Position numbers and translations under genes: made by a program
NCBI GenBank assembly: GCA_964569025.1
Contig: CAZMSQ010000015.1
Coordinates: 1 to 49,652, forward strand
DNA length: 49,652 bases
Source of the DNA: CAZMSQ01 sp964569025
Lineage (GTDB): Bacteria; Bacteroidota; Bacteroidia; Chitinophagales; Saprospiraceae
Direction of reading: 5' to 3'
The notes under the pieces: generated by a model
Databases searched by the model: none
The model's input: the letters and a program-made list of their open reading frames with translations, nothing else
Told to the model about the DNA's origin: nothing
Shown: one piece after another, positions 23,869-31,400 of the stretch
Layout of the letters: each line of letters begins with the position of its first letter
Numbering within the stretch: position 1 is the first letter of the stretch

Positions 23869-25989
23869 ATGAGCACCTTCCGAAATATCGTCCATATTCC
23901 AATTGCAGTCGGGCGCTACCTGCTTATGCTCGCCCTGGTTGCTTTTGTAAGTTTTCTGAACCCCAATCAACTGACCTTCAAATATGAATATGAGAAGGGG
24001 CGAAGTTGGGCCTATGAAGACCTCACAGCCCCTTTTGATATCCCCCTGTTGAAAAGTGAAGCAGATCTGGCCCTGGAAAAAGCTTCCATCATTGATGAAT
24101 TCCCACCTTGTTACCGGGTTGACCCGAATATCGGGCCGTCCAAAACTGAGGCTTTTAAGGAAGGGTTTGACAAACAGTTCAATTCCATCCGCGCCGATCA
24201 GGAGACAGCATTTCAGGATGTCCTTTCGAGGTCAGATACATACCGGCAATACGGCAGTAAATTACTGGGAAGAATTTATCAGCGGGGGATTCTGGAACCC
24301 GATCCGGCCCACCTTCAAAAAGGAAAAGAGCAGGTGGTAAATATCCTGACCGCCAATACCCTCAAGACGCAGACACTTCAGAATATTCCTTCTCCGACCC
24401 AGGTAAAAAGGTGGCTCGGAGATACCCTCCTGTATCAGAGCGGACTTCCGGAAGCAGAGTTTCTCATACCAGTGCTGGAGGAGAATATTGCGCCGAACCT
24501 CTTATACGATGATTCCCTTACCCAAAAAATGCTGGCTCGTGAACTGAGTCAGGTCACTACAACACGGGGTTTGATTCCTGCGGGGGAGCCCATTATCAAC
24601 AAAGGGAGTTTGATTACAGAAGAACTCTACGATAAACTCTCTTCATTCGAAGCCCGCTATTTGGACGAATTTTCAGTGAAAATGTCATTCTGGCAAATAT
24701 TCTCAGGGCATATTCTTCTGACGACTCTCGTGATTGGTATTTATTTGCTCTATCTCTCCTTCAACGAGCCCCGAGTCTTCCAATCTTTCCGCAACCTGCT
24801 GTTTATGGCTACCTGGGTCGCCTTGTTCAGCTATCTGGTTCATCTCGTTGAAGATACTGTTGTGCTGAGTGCCTACATGATTCCTTTCTGCATTGTCCCG
24901 ATAGTCATAAAGAATTTCTTCAATGACCGTCTGGCACTGTTTACACATATCGTCATCGTTCTGATTGCCAGTTTTTTATCAACCCTCGGGTACGAATTTA
25001 CCTTTCTCCATATCTTGGCAGGAATTGTGGCCGTACTGACCAATACCGAAACCCGTTACTGGTCAAAGTTCTTCCTTTCTCTGTTTTTCATCATGCTCAG
25101 CTATGGTATTGGCTTTTTCGGACTGTCCCTGATTCAGGGTGCAGATTGGACGGCCATCGACTGGCGGACGCTCGGGTTCTTTCTCTTGAATGTCATCCTG
25201 ACCCTGCTCGCATATCCTCTCATCCCACTCCTTGAAAAAGTGTTCGGGTTTACATCTTCTATCACCCTTGCCGAACTGGGTGATTTGAACAGGCCTCTTC
25301 TCAAGGAGCTGGCAATCAAGGCGCCGGGCACACTTCAGCACTCAATCCAGGTATCCCACCTCTCCGAAGCTGCAGCACGAAAAATAGGAGCGGATAGCTT
25401 ACTGGTCAAAACAGCTGCCCTCTATCATGATGTCGGGAAAATGAAACATCCCGGATTTTTTATTGAAAATCAATCTGGTGAAGCCAATCCTCACCAGAAT
25501 CTCGGCTTCCTCGACAGCGCCAAGCACATCATCAGCCATGTAACCGAGGGCATCAGACTTGCCCGCAAACACCGGCTGCCCAGGGTCCTCGCAGATTTCA
25601 TCCCCACACACCACGGGACAACACGGGTCGAATTTTTTTATCGGAATTATGTGAATTCCAATCCTGAGGGAGAAATAAGTGAGTCTGAATTTCGCTACCC
25701 CGGCCCCAAACCAACCACAAAAGAACACACCATTATGATGATGGCCGACTCTCTTGAAGCCGCATCTAAAAGTTTGTCGCAGCCAGTCAGTGGGTCTGAT
25801 ATCGACAATCTTGTCGACCGCATTATCTCTTCCAAAATCGCAGATGGACAACTCGATCAGTCAGCCCTGACTTTTGACGAGTTGGAGCAGTGCAAGAATG
25901 TGTTTAAAGCACAGCTCCGCAGCATTCATCATGTTCGAATTCAATATCCGGACGAAAAGAAGAGAAAGGATTCAGAAAACCCTGTGTAA
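23869..25989 (+). CDS. 7TM-HD family phosphohydrolase (PgpH-like c-di-AMP phosphodiesterase)
   Basis: A 706-aa membrane protein: one N-terminal helix (about residues 15-30), a large extracytoplasmic 7TMR-HDED domain (about 35-270, with YEDLTAPFDIPLLKS), seven or so membrane helices (about 275-465), then a cytoplasmic HD domain. HD motifs: GTLQHSIQVSHL, the metal pair H520-D521 in LYHDVGKMKHPGFF, ISHVTEGIRLARKH, TTRVEFFY and MADSLEAASKS. The family includes Listeria PgpH, which hydrolyses cyclic di-AMP, so control of that messenger is the likely role. The ATG 23869 is 114 bases past eno. Its extracellular ligand is unknown. Confidence 0.9.
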   Translation: MSTFRNIVHIPIAVGRYLLMLALVAFVSFLNPNQLTFKYEYEKGRSWAYEDLTAPFDIPLLKSEADLALEKASIIDEFPPCYRVDPNIGPSKTEAFKEGFDKQFNSIRADQETAFQDVLSRSDTYRQYGSKLLGRIYQRGILEPDPAHLQKGKEQVVNILTANTLKTQTLQNIPSPTQVKRWLGDTLLYQSGLPEAEFLIPVLEENIAPNLLYDDSLTQKMLARELSQVTTTRGLIPAGEPIINKGSLITEELYDKLSSFEARYLDEFSVKMSFWQIFSGHILLTTLVIGIYLLYLSFNEPRVFQSFRNLLFMATWVALFSYLVHLVEDTVVLSAYMIPFCIVPIVIKNFFNDRLALFTHIVIVLIASFLSTLGYEFTFLHILAGIVAVLTNTETRYWSKFFLSLFFIMLSYGIGFFGLSLIQGADWTAIDWRTLGFFLLNVILTLLAYPLIPLLEKVFGFTSSITLAELGDLNRPLLKELAIKAPGTLQHSIQVSHLSEAAARKIGADSLLVKTAALYHDVGKMKHPGFFIENQSGEANPHQNLGFLDSAKHIISHVTEGIRLARKHRLPRVLADFIPTHHGTTRVEFFYRNYVNSNPEGEISESEFRYPGPKPTTKEHTIMMMADSLEAASKSLSQPVSGSDIDNLVDRIISSKIADGQLDQSALTFDELEQCKNVFKAQLRSIHHVRIQYPDEKKRKDSENPV

Positions 25990-26116
25990 GACTTCACGGA
26001 TACTGCACGACCAGAAGGTAAAATAAAAGATCACATGTTTGCCCTCGGGAATGTTTGCTAATTGTGGCAATAGGGTGCCATAGATTGAGTCTACCTCAAG
26101 TGAGTTGGGAGATTTG

Positions 26117-26341
26117 TTACCGCTTGAGCGTCGGAGATGGAGGTTGGTGTTTCGTGGACGTGTCTTTGCTGGAAAATTGTTGGTTGAATCCATAGGGACA
26201 ATGCCTGCAACCGCTTTTACAGCAGTAGCCCCGTTCGAGATGATATTTCTCGGTAAATACAAGATTACCATTCTCCAGGTAGTAATGGATACCTTCGAGA
26301 ATTTTCCGGGGTGATGTCGATTGGCGACCGGGTGAGGCCAT
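26117..26341 (-). CDS. DUF5522 family small cysteine-rich protein
   Basis: A 74-aa protein from ATG 26341 with the DUF5522 pattern: HYYLENGNLVFTEKYHLERG followed by YCCKSGCRHCPYGF. Four cysteines and a histidine in CC-x3-C-x-H-C spacing look like a metal or iron-sulfur site. An upstream TTG at 26377 would overlap the preceding DUF6580 gene; ATG 26341 leaves a 13-base gap, so the pair is likely one transcript. The basic, Pro/Ser-rich tail seems disordered. Function is not known for the family. Confidence 0.8.
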   Translation of the reverse strand: MASPGRQSTSPRKILEGIHYYLENGNLVFTEKYHLERGYCCKSGCRHCPYGFNQQFSSKDTSTKHQPPSPTLKR

Positions 26342-26354
26342 CGGATAGATTATG

Positions 26355-26924
26355 TCAGTTTGCACGGTCAGTTGCAAGGAATGGAAACCGCACCTTCGCT
26401 ATTTCATAGCCACCGAACAACACCCCGCTATAGAGCAGAAATCCGGCGAGGGTTTTCCAAAAGAATGGAAGGCCTGCCATGTAGGCGGCAAGGAGTCCGC
26501 TGAAAGTCTCCGGGTAAACAGGACTTCCAAGCCACACCATAAAGTTAGAGACCAGAAAGAATGAGACCGAGCCAGTCACTGCAGCTGCCAGTACTGAACC
26601 TGCGGTAATGGAGCGAAGCATCAGCATGCCGAGCAGAATCACAGCAGTAAACCCAAGCCATGTGCCGGGGTGGCCACCCCAGTAAAAGCCTGAATAATAT
26701 TGAGCGTAGACCGTGTTGTTGAGGACGAGATCACTCAGCCATAAGGCAACAAATGGGATCAGGAATGCGAAATACTTTCGCTTGAAGTAGGCTGCACCGA
26801 AAAGTGCAATACCCCCGAGAGGTGTGAAATTCCAGGAATGGGGGATGAGCCGTGCCATGGCAGCAACCATGATAATGAGGGTCATAAAAAGGATTCGGTA
26901 CGTCTCTTTCGTGGGCTGATTCAT
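26355..26924 (-). CDS. DUF6580 family membrane protein
   Basis: A 189-aa integral membrane protein with about five to six hydrophobic helices. The motif MARLIPHSWNFTPLGGIALFGAAYF near the N-terminus and LWLSDLVLNNTVYAQYY are characteristic of DUF6580; the shape resembles the substrate-binding S components of energy-coupling-factor vitamin transporters, so a transport role is a reasonable guess. Start set at ATG 26924 rather than the TTG at 26960. It precedes the DUF5522 gene on the same strand. No ECF ATPase genes are in the window. Confidence 0.82.
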   Translation of the reverse strand: MNQPTKETYRILFMTLIIMVAAMARLIPHSWNFTPLGGIALFGAAYFKRKYFAFLIPFVALWLSDLVLNNTVYAQYYSGFYWGGHPGTWLGFTAVILLGMLMLRSITAGSVLAAAVTGSVSFFLVSNFMVWLGSPVYPETFSGLLAAYMAGLPFFWKTLAGFLLYSGVLFGGYEIAKVRFPFLATDRAN

Positions 26925-27009
26925 CAGTTCGTTTTTTCTTCTGCTGTGTAACCGGACCAATACAGTTTTGTTGCGTCCGGCCCAAGGCTCCTAGTTTTCG
27001 CGCACGCCT

Positions 27010-27017
27010 CAAAGGTA
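27010..27017 (-). promoter_or_regulatory. Possible -7 element for the DUF6580-DUF5522 unit
   Basis: The minus strand reads TACCTTTG, an exact TAnnTTTG match about 85 bases upstream of the DUF6580 ATG, in the 246-base gap between this gene and the divergent peptidase gene. No clear -33 element. Confidence 0.3.
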
Positions 27018-27170
27018 AAGAATCACTTTGAAAGTTACGAAATGCTGATTTTTTGGGCAAAAATGAAGGAGAATTGCTTTTGAACGCAGTGCTCTGGTTC
27101 AATACGCATTCTCAAAAAAAATAATAATTTCGCACTTTTTGCGATTGAATTGAAAATAAATTTTGAAAGT

Positions 27171-29021
27171 ATGACTCAAAAAGCCTGTATCTTTTGTCTG
27201 AGTATGATGGTTGCCGCGGTGGTGACTGCTCAACCCGCCGACAGGTGGCAGCAACGTGTTGAATACGATATGGAGATCGATATGGATGTGGAGAGCCACA
27301 GATATGATGGGACGCAGAAGCTGACGTATTACAACAACTCTCCGGATGTATTGGATCGGGTATTCTATCATCTGTACTTTAATGCATTTCAGCCAAACTC
27401 AATGATGGATATGCGATCCAGGACCTTGCCTGACCCTGATAGGCGAGTCGGGAGCCGGATTTCTTCTTTGACTGAAGACGAAATAGGGTATCTGAAAATC
27501 CAGTCTCTGAAGCAGGATGGGAAAATTGTGCAGTGGGAAGAAGTGGGTACCATCCTTGAAGTAGAGCTGGCTGAGCCAATTGGTCCCGGAGAGCAGACGT
27601 TACTGGAGATGACGTTTTCTGCGCAGGTGCCTGTTCAAATCCGGCGGAGTGGTCGGGACAGCGACGAGGGGATTTCGTATTCAATGTCCCAGTGGTATCC
27701 CAAACTCTGTGAATATGACTATCAGGGATGGCACGCTAATCCTTATGTTGGCCGCGAATTCCACGGGGTTTGGGGCAATTTCGATGTCCGAATTTCAATT
27801 GATGCTGCCTATACCATTGGTGCAACCGGATATCTGCAAAATCCCTCAAAAATCGGCCACGGATATGACTCGGAATCTTCTGCTCCCAAAAAAAACAAAG
27901 GGAAACTGACCTGGCACTTTAAGGCACCGGGGGTGCATGATTTTGTATGGGCTGCAGACCCGGATTATACCCATACAACGCACCAGTGTAAGGATGGCCC
28001 GCTGCTGCATTTTTTCTTTCAGAAGACCGAGGACAACGCAGAGGAGTGGGCAATTTTGCCGGGTATTATGGATGAAGTTTTTTCGTATGTGAATGAGCGG
28101 TTTGGAAGGTATCCGTACGATCAGTATTCATTTATTCAGGGCGGAGATGGGGGTATGGAATACCCAATGGCTACCTTGATTACCGGCAATCGCCAGTTGC
28201 CGAGTCTGGTGGGGGTATCGGTTCATGAACTTATGCACAGTTGGTATCAGGGTGTGCTCGCCACCAATGAAAGTCTGTATTCCTGGATGGATGAAGGATT
28301 CACTTCTTTTGCGACTGCGGAAGTGATGAATATGCTCAAACTTCGCGGGCTATTGCCGGGAAAAGGCGTCGACCAGCCTCAGAGTCACGCCGGGTATTTT
28401 GCTCTTGCCGCGAGCGGCCTTGAAGAGCCCCTTAGTACCCATGCTGACCATTTCCAGACGAGCTTTGCGTATTGGCGGTCAGCCTATGACAAGGGCAAGG
28501 CTTTTATGGCCCAAATGCCTTACATCATAGGAGAAGAGGCATTTGCAAGGGGGCTCGTTGAGTATTTCGAGACCTGGAAGTTCAAACATCCGAACCCGAA
28601 TGACTTTATCAGAGTGATGGAGAAAACCTCAGGTCTCGAGCTCGACTGGTATAAGGAATACATGGTCAATAGCACCCATGTCATCGATTATGGCATTGTA
28701 GGTGTGGAAGATACGCTGAAAGGAAAGAGTGTGGTGACATTGCGCCGTGAAGGGGTCATGCCGATGCCGCTCGATCTTGAAGTGACCTATGCCGACGGCT
28801 CCAGAGAGATAATCACCATCCCTTTGCGGATCATGCGTGGCTCCAAGCCTGCTGAGTCACCGGGCGTTCCATTCCGCGTGGCAGAGGACTGGCCCTGGAC
28901 CCACCCTGAATACCGACTTGTCCTGGATGTAACTCCCGATCAAATCAAACGCGTCGAAATCGATCCGACACGCCGGATGGCAGACACCACGCCTGAAAAT
29001 AATGTGATACCAAATCAATAG
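27171..29021 (+). CDS. Secreted M1 family zinc metallopeptidase
   Basis: Aminopeptidase-like gluzincin of 616 aa with a signal peptide (TQKACIFCLSMMVAAVVTAQ). The zinc site is complete: HELMH at residues 352-356 (H352, E353, H356) and the third ligand E375 in WMDEGF, at the exact M1 spacing. The exopeptidase-type GxMEN motif appears as GGMEYP (residues just over 20 upstream). N-terminal beta domain begins with VEYDMEIDMDVESHRYDGTQKLTYYN. It probably trims peptides in the periplasm or outside the cell. The frame is open from a TTG at 27150; ATG 27171 puts the signal peptide in place. A near-consensus promoter (TAAATTTTG) lies just upstream. Confidence 0.92.
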   Translation: MTQKACIFCLSMMVAAVVTAQPADRWQQRVEYDMEIDMDVESHRYDGTQKLTYYNNSPDVLDRVFYHLYFNAFQPNSMMDMRSRTLPDPDRRVGSRISSLTEDEIGYLKIQSLKQDGKIVQWEEVGTILEVELAEPIGPGEQTLLEMTFSAQVPVQIRRSGRDSDEGISYSMSQWYPKLCEYDYQGWHANPYVGREFHGVWGNFDVRISIDAAYTIGATGYLQNPSKIGHGYDSESSAPKKNKGKLTWHFKAPGVHDFVWAADPDYTHTTHQCKDGPLLHFFFQKTEDNAEEWAILPGIMDEVFSYVNERFGRYPYDQYSFIQGGDGGMEYPMATLITGNRQLPSLVGVSVHELMHSWYQGVLATNESLYSWMDEGFTSFATAEVMNMLKLRGLLPGKGVDQPQSHAGYFALAASGLEEPLSTHADHFQTSFAYWRSAYDKGKAFMAQMPYIIGEEAFARGLVEYFETWKFKHPNPNDFIRVMEKTSGLELDWYKEYMVNSTHVIDYGIVGVEDTLKGKSVVTLRREGVMPMPLDLEVTYADGSREIITIPLRIMRGSKPAESPGVPFRVAEDWPWTHPEYRLVLDVTPDQIKRVEIDPTRRMADTTPENNVIPNQ

Positions 29022-29058
29022 AAGTGCGTCATTGTGGGGAAATTTGCCAACACGAGGA

Positions 29059-29751
29059 TTACCAGAGAATTTTCTTCTCCCCCCGGGCGGTCAGCAATTC
29101 ATTGACACGGGAAAAATGGCCGCAGCCGATGAAGCCATTTCCGGCTAGGGGGGAGGGGTGGACTGCTTCGAGAATGTGATGTCGACTCTCATCGATGAGG
29201 TGGCGTTTCCCCTTGGCGAAGTTTCCCCACAAGAGGAAAATAATACCTTCCTTGTGGCTTGAAATTGCTTGAATGACGGCATCTGTAAAGAGTTGCCATC
29301 CAATCTTCCGGTGGGAACCCGCCTGCCCTCGCTCGACAGTTAGCATGGCATTCAGCAAAAGGACTCCCTGCTGTGCCCAGTCAGTTAAGTCGCCATGCTG
29401 TCGCGGTGGTATGCCCAAATCACGCTCCAACTCCTTGTAAATGCGTTGAAGGGAGCGTGGCACGGCTACCCCCTTGGGTACCGAAAAAGACAAACCCATA
29501 GCCTGACCAGGCTGATGATATGGATCCTGCCCCAGAATGACTACCCGCACTGAGTGAAAAGGGGTTTTTTGAAATGCGTTGAATATGAGCGGTGGAGGAG
29601 GGTATAAAACGACGCCTCTTTGCATCTGCTGCTTGAGGTACGATTTGAGCTCCGAAAAGTAGGGCTTCTCAAACTCACTCCATAGTGCAGTCTTCCAGCC
29701 AGATTCAATGACAACATTTTCCGGATTGACTGGCTCGATTGGGTTGTCCAT
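29059..29751 (-). CDS. ung: Uracil-DNA glycosylase
   Basis: Family 1 uracil-DNA glycosylase, 230 aa, which excises uracil from DNA to start base-excision repair. Key motifs: catalytic VVILGQDPYHQPGQAMGLSF, LLLNAMLTVERGQAGSH, FLLWGNFAKGKRHLID and the minor-groove loop HPSPLAGNGFIGCGHFSRVN. ATG at 29751 (minus). It faces away from the act operon; a perfect -7 element sits 24 bases upstream. Confidence 0.97.
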   Translation of the reverse strand: MDNPIEPVNPENVVIESGWKTALWSEFEKPYFSELKSYLKQQMQRGVVLYPPPPLIFNAFQKTPFHSVRVVILGQDPYHQPGQAMGLSFSVPKGVAVPRSLQRIYKELERDLGIPPRQHGDLTDWAQQGVLLLNAMLTVERGQAGSHRKIGWQLFTDAVIQAISSHKEGIIFLLWGNFAKGKRHLIDESRHHILEAVHPSPLAGNGFIGCGHFSRVNELLTARGEKKILW

Positions 29752-29774
29752 AAAGGGCTATTATTTTTTTAAGA

Positions 29775-29782
29775 CAAACATA
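29775..29782 (-). promoter_or_regulatory. -7 promoter element of ung
   Basis: The minus strand reads TATGTTTG, an exact TAnnTTTG match, 23 bases before the ung ATG. The region at -33 overlaps an inverted repeat at 29783-29801, so a protein bound there would block this promoter. Confidence 0.5.
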
Positions 29783-29801
29783 ATTTAGAAGTCGTCTAAA
29801 T
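29783..29801. promoter_or_regulatory. 19-bp inverted repeat between ung and the act operon
   Basis: ATTTAGA-AGTCG-TCTAAAT: 7-bp perfect arms around a 5-base centre. It abuts the ung -7 element and lies about 45 bases upstream of the act -7 element. Size and symmetry suit a dimeric repressor; the TTTAGA half-site loosely recalls metal-dependent DtxR-type operators, which is inference only. Confidence 0.4.
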
Positions 29802-29823
29802 AAATTGGGGCTCAGGTATTGTA

Positions 29824-29854
29824 TTGGCGAAGAGGTTGACGAGCCTTATATTTG
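29824..29854 (+). promoter_or_regulatory. Promoter of the act-cox operon
   Basis: TTG at 29824-29826 (within TATTGG), a 20-base spacer, then TATATTTG at 29847-29854, which matches the Bacteroidota -33/-7 promoter layout exactly at the -7 element. It is 47 bases before the actA ATG and is the only clear promoter I see before the terminator at 45264. Confidence 0.65.
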
Positions 29855-29901
29855 CGCAGATAAAAATATGACAAAGTTTTGGTACTAAAATTAGTGGTCC
29901 A

Positions 29902-31320
29902 ATGAGGATATTCCTTCCGTTCATCCTTCTTTTATTGCTGCTTCTCTCAGCACCGCTGCATGCTCAGGACATGTTGATGCCTGAGGCAGACGTCAAGGAA
30001 GGCGAGAAAATTTTCCTGAATAACTGTGCGTCATGTCATAACAAGAACATGAAGGATGACATGACCGGTCCTGCCCTTGGTGGGGTACAGGAGCGGTGGG
30101 CTGAACAGCCGGAGGTACTTTATTCGTGGATTAAGAACTCTCAGGCGGTCGTGCAGAGTGGCAATGAATACGCCGTGAATCTTTACAACCAGTGGAATCA
30201 GGCTGTCATGCAGGCATTCCCAACACTCACCAACGAGCAAATTGACAAAGTGCTGGCCTATGTTGACGCCCGATACAGAACGGTTGGCCCGTATGCACCA
30301 AAGGACGAAGCAGGTGCAGTAGCTGTTGGCGGACCGGTTGAGCCAGAAGACAATACGTTGCTGTATGTTGGCTTGCTCGTGGTGCTCGGTATTCTCTCAC
30401 TGATCCTCGCACGGATTATCTCCAATCTGAACCAGATTGCCACTGTGCAGGAAACTGGAGAAGCTCCTGAACGTAAAACGCTTGCTGACATACTGACCAG
30501 CAGGGGAGTTGTGAGTTTTGTCATTTTCGCACTCGTGGTACTCGGCGGTTATACCACCGTTAATAACGCCATCGCGCTCAACAGGCAACAGTCCTATCAG
30601 CCGGAACAACCGATTCAGTTCTCTCATGCTACCCACGCAGGGATTCAGCAAATCGATTGCCAGTACTGCCACGATGGAGCACGTCGAAGCAAGCACTCTG
30701 TGATTCCGGCATCTAACACTTGTATGAACTGCCATTCCGCGGTCAAGGTCGGCTCGCAATACGGCACGCAGGAAATTACAAAGATTTACGCCTCGGCCGG
30801 GTGGGACCCCAACCAAAATGCATATTACGATCCTGAAATGCTCACGGATGAAGAAATCGAGGCAATTTATAAAAAGTGGATCGTAGATAATTATATCAAG
30901 GACAACGATTTATCTTCACTCGATTCTGAAGGTGAAATGGAGGTAAATGCGCAATGGGAGAACATTGTTAATTCTCTTACAAGCGAAGTGAAAGATGATC
31001 TGTATGGTCCAATTCCCTGGATTAGGGTTCACAACCTCCCGGATCACGCGTACTTTAACCACGCGCAGCACGTAAGCGTCGGTCAGGTGGAATGTCAGAC
31101 CTGCCATGGTCCTGTTGAAGAAATGGAAGTTGTGCAGCAATATTCTCCGCTCTCTATGGGATGGTGCATCAACTGCCATAGGCAAACCGAGGTCAACTTT
31201 AGCGGAAATAGCTATTACGAATCCTATCACGGTTACAAGGAGGAGATTGAAAATGGCAGCCGGAAGAAGGTAACCGTCGAGGATATTGGAGGTCTGGAGT
31301 GCCAAAAGTGTCATTATTGA
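29902..31320 (+). CDS. actA: Alternative complex III subunit ActA, multiheme cytochrome c
   Basis: Electron-transfer subunit of alternative complex III (quinol oxidoreductase), 472 aa. Signal peptide to about residue 21. Six CxxCH heme c motifs are visible: CASCH (42-46) in an N-terminal mono-heme domain, then CQYCH (253), CMNCH (274), CQTCH (398), CINCH (422) and CQKCH (467, one residue from the C-terminus) in the pentaheme part. Two membrane helices (about 150-172 and 205-227) separate the mono-heme domain from the rest, so both heme domains face the periplasm. The pentaheme section is the classical ActA; the added mono-heme domain is a fusion. First gene of the act-cox operon. Confidence 0.93.
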   Translation: MRIFLPFILLLLLLLSAPLHAQDMLMPEADVKEGEKIFLNNCASCHNKNMKDDMTGPALGGVQERWAEQPEVLYSWIKNSQAVVQSGNEYAVNLYNQWNQAVMQAFPTLTNEQIDKVLAYVDARYRTVGPYAPKDEAGAVAVGGPVEPEDNTLLYVGLLVVLGILSLILARIISNLNQIATVQETGEAPERKTLADILTSRGVVSFVIFALVVLGGYTTVNNAIALNRQQSYQPEQPIQFSHATHAGIQQIDCQYCHDGARRSKHSVIPASNTCMNCHSAVKVGSQYGTQEITKIYASAGWDPNQNAYYDPEMLTDEEIEAIYKKWIVDNYIKDNDLSSLDSEGEMEVNAQWENIVNSLTSEVKDDLYGPIPWIRVHNLPDHAYFNHAQHVSVGQVECQTCHGPVEEMEVVQQYSPLSMGWCINCHRQTEVNFSGNSYYESYHGYKEEIENGSRKKVTVEDIGGLECQKCHY

Positions 31321-31400
31321 TCTGAATGTATTGATGCCGTCAGTCCGAAGGGTCTGCGGCATTCTCATTTCTCTTTCGAAAGTTTCATAACTGCACATAT

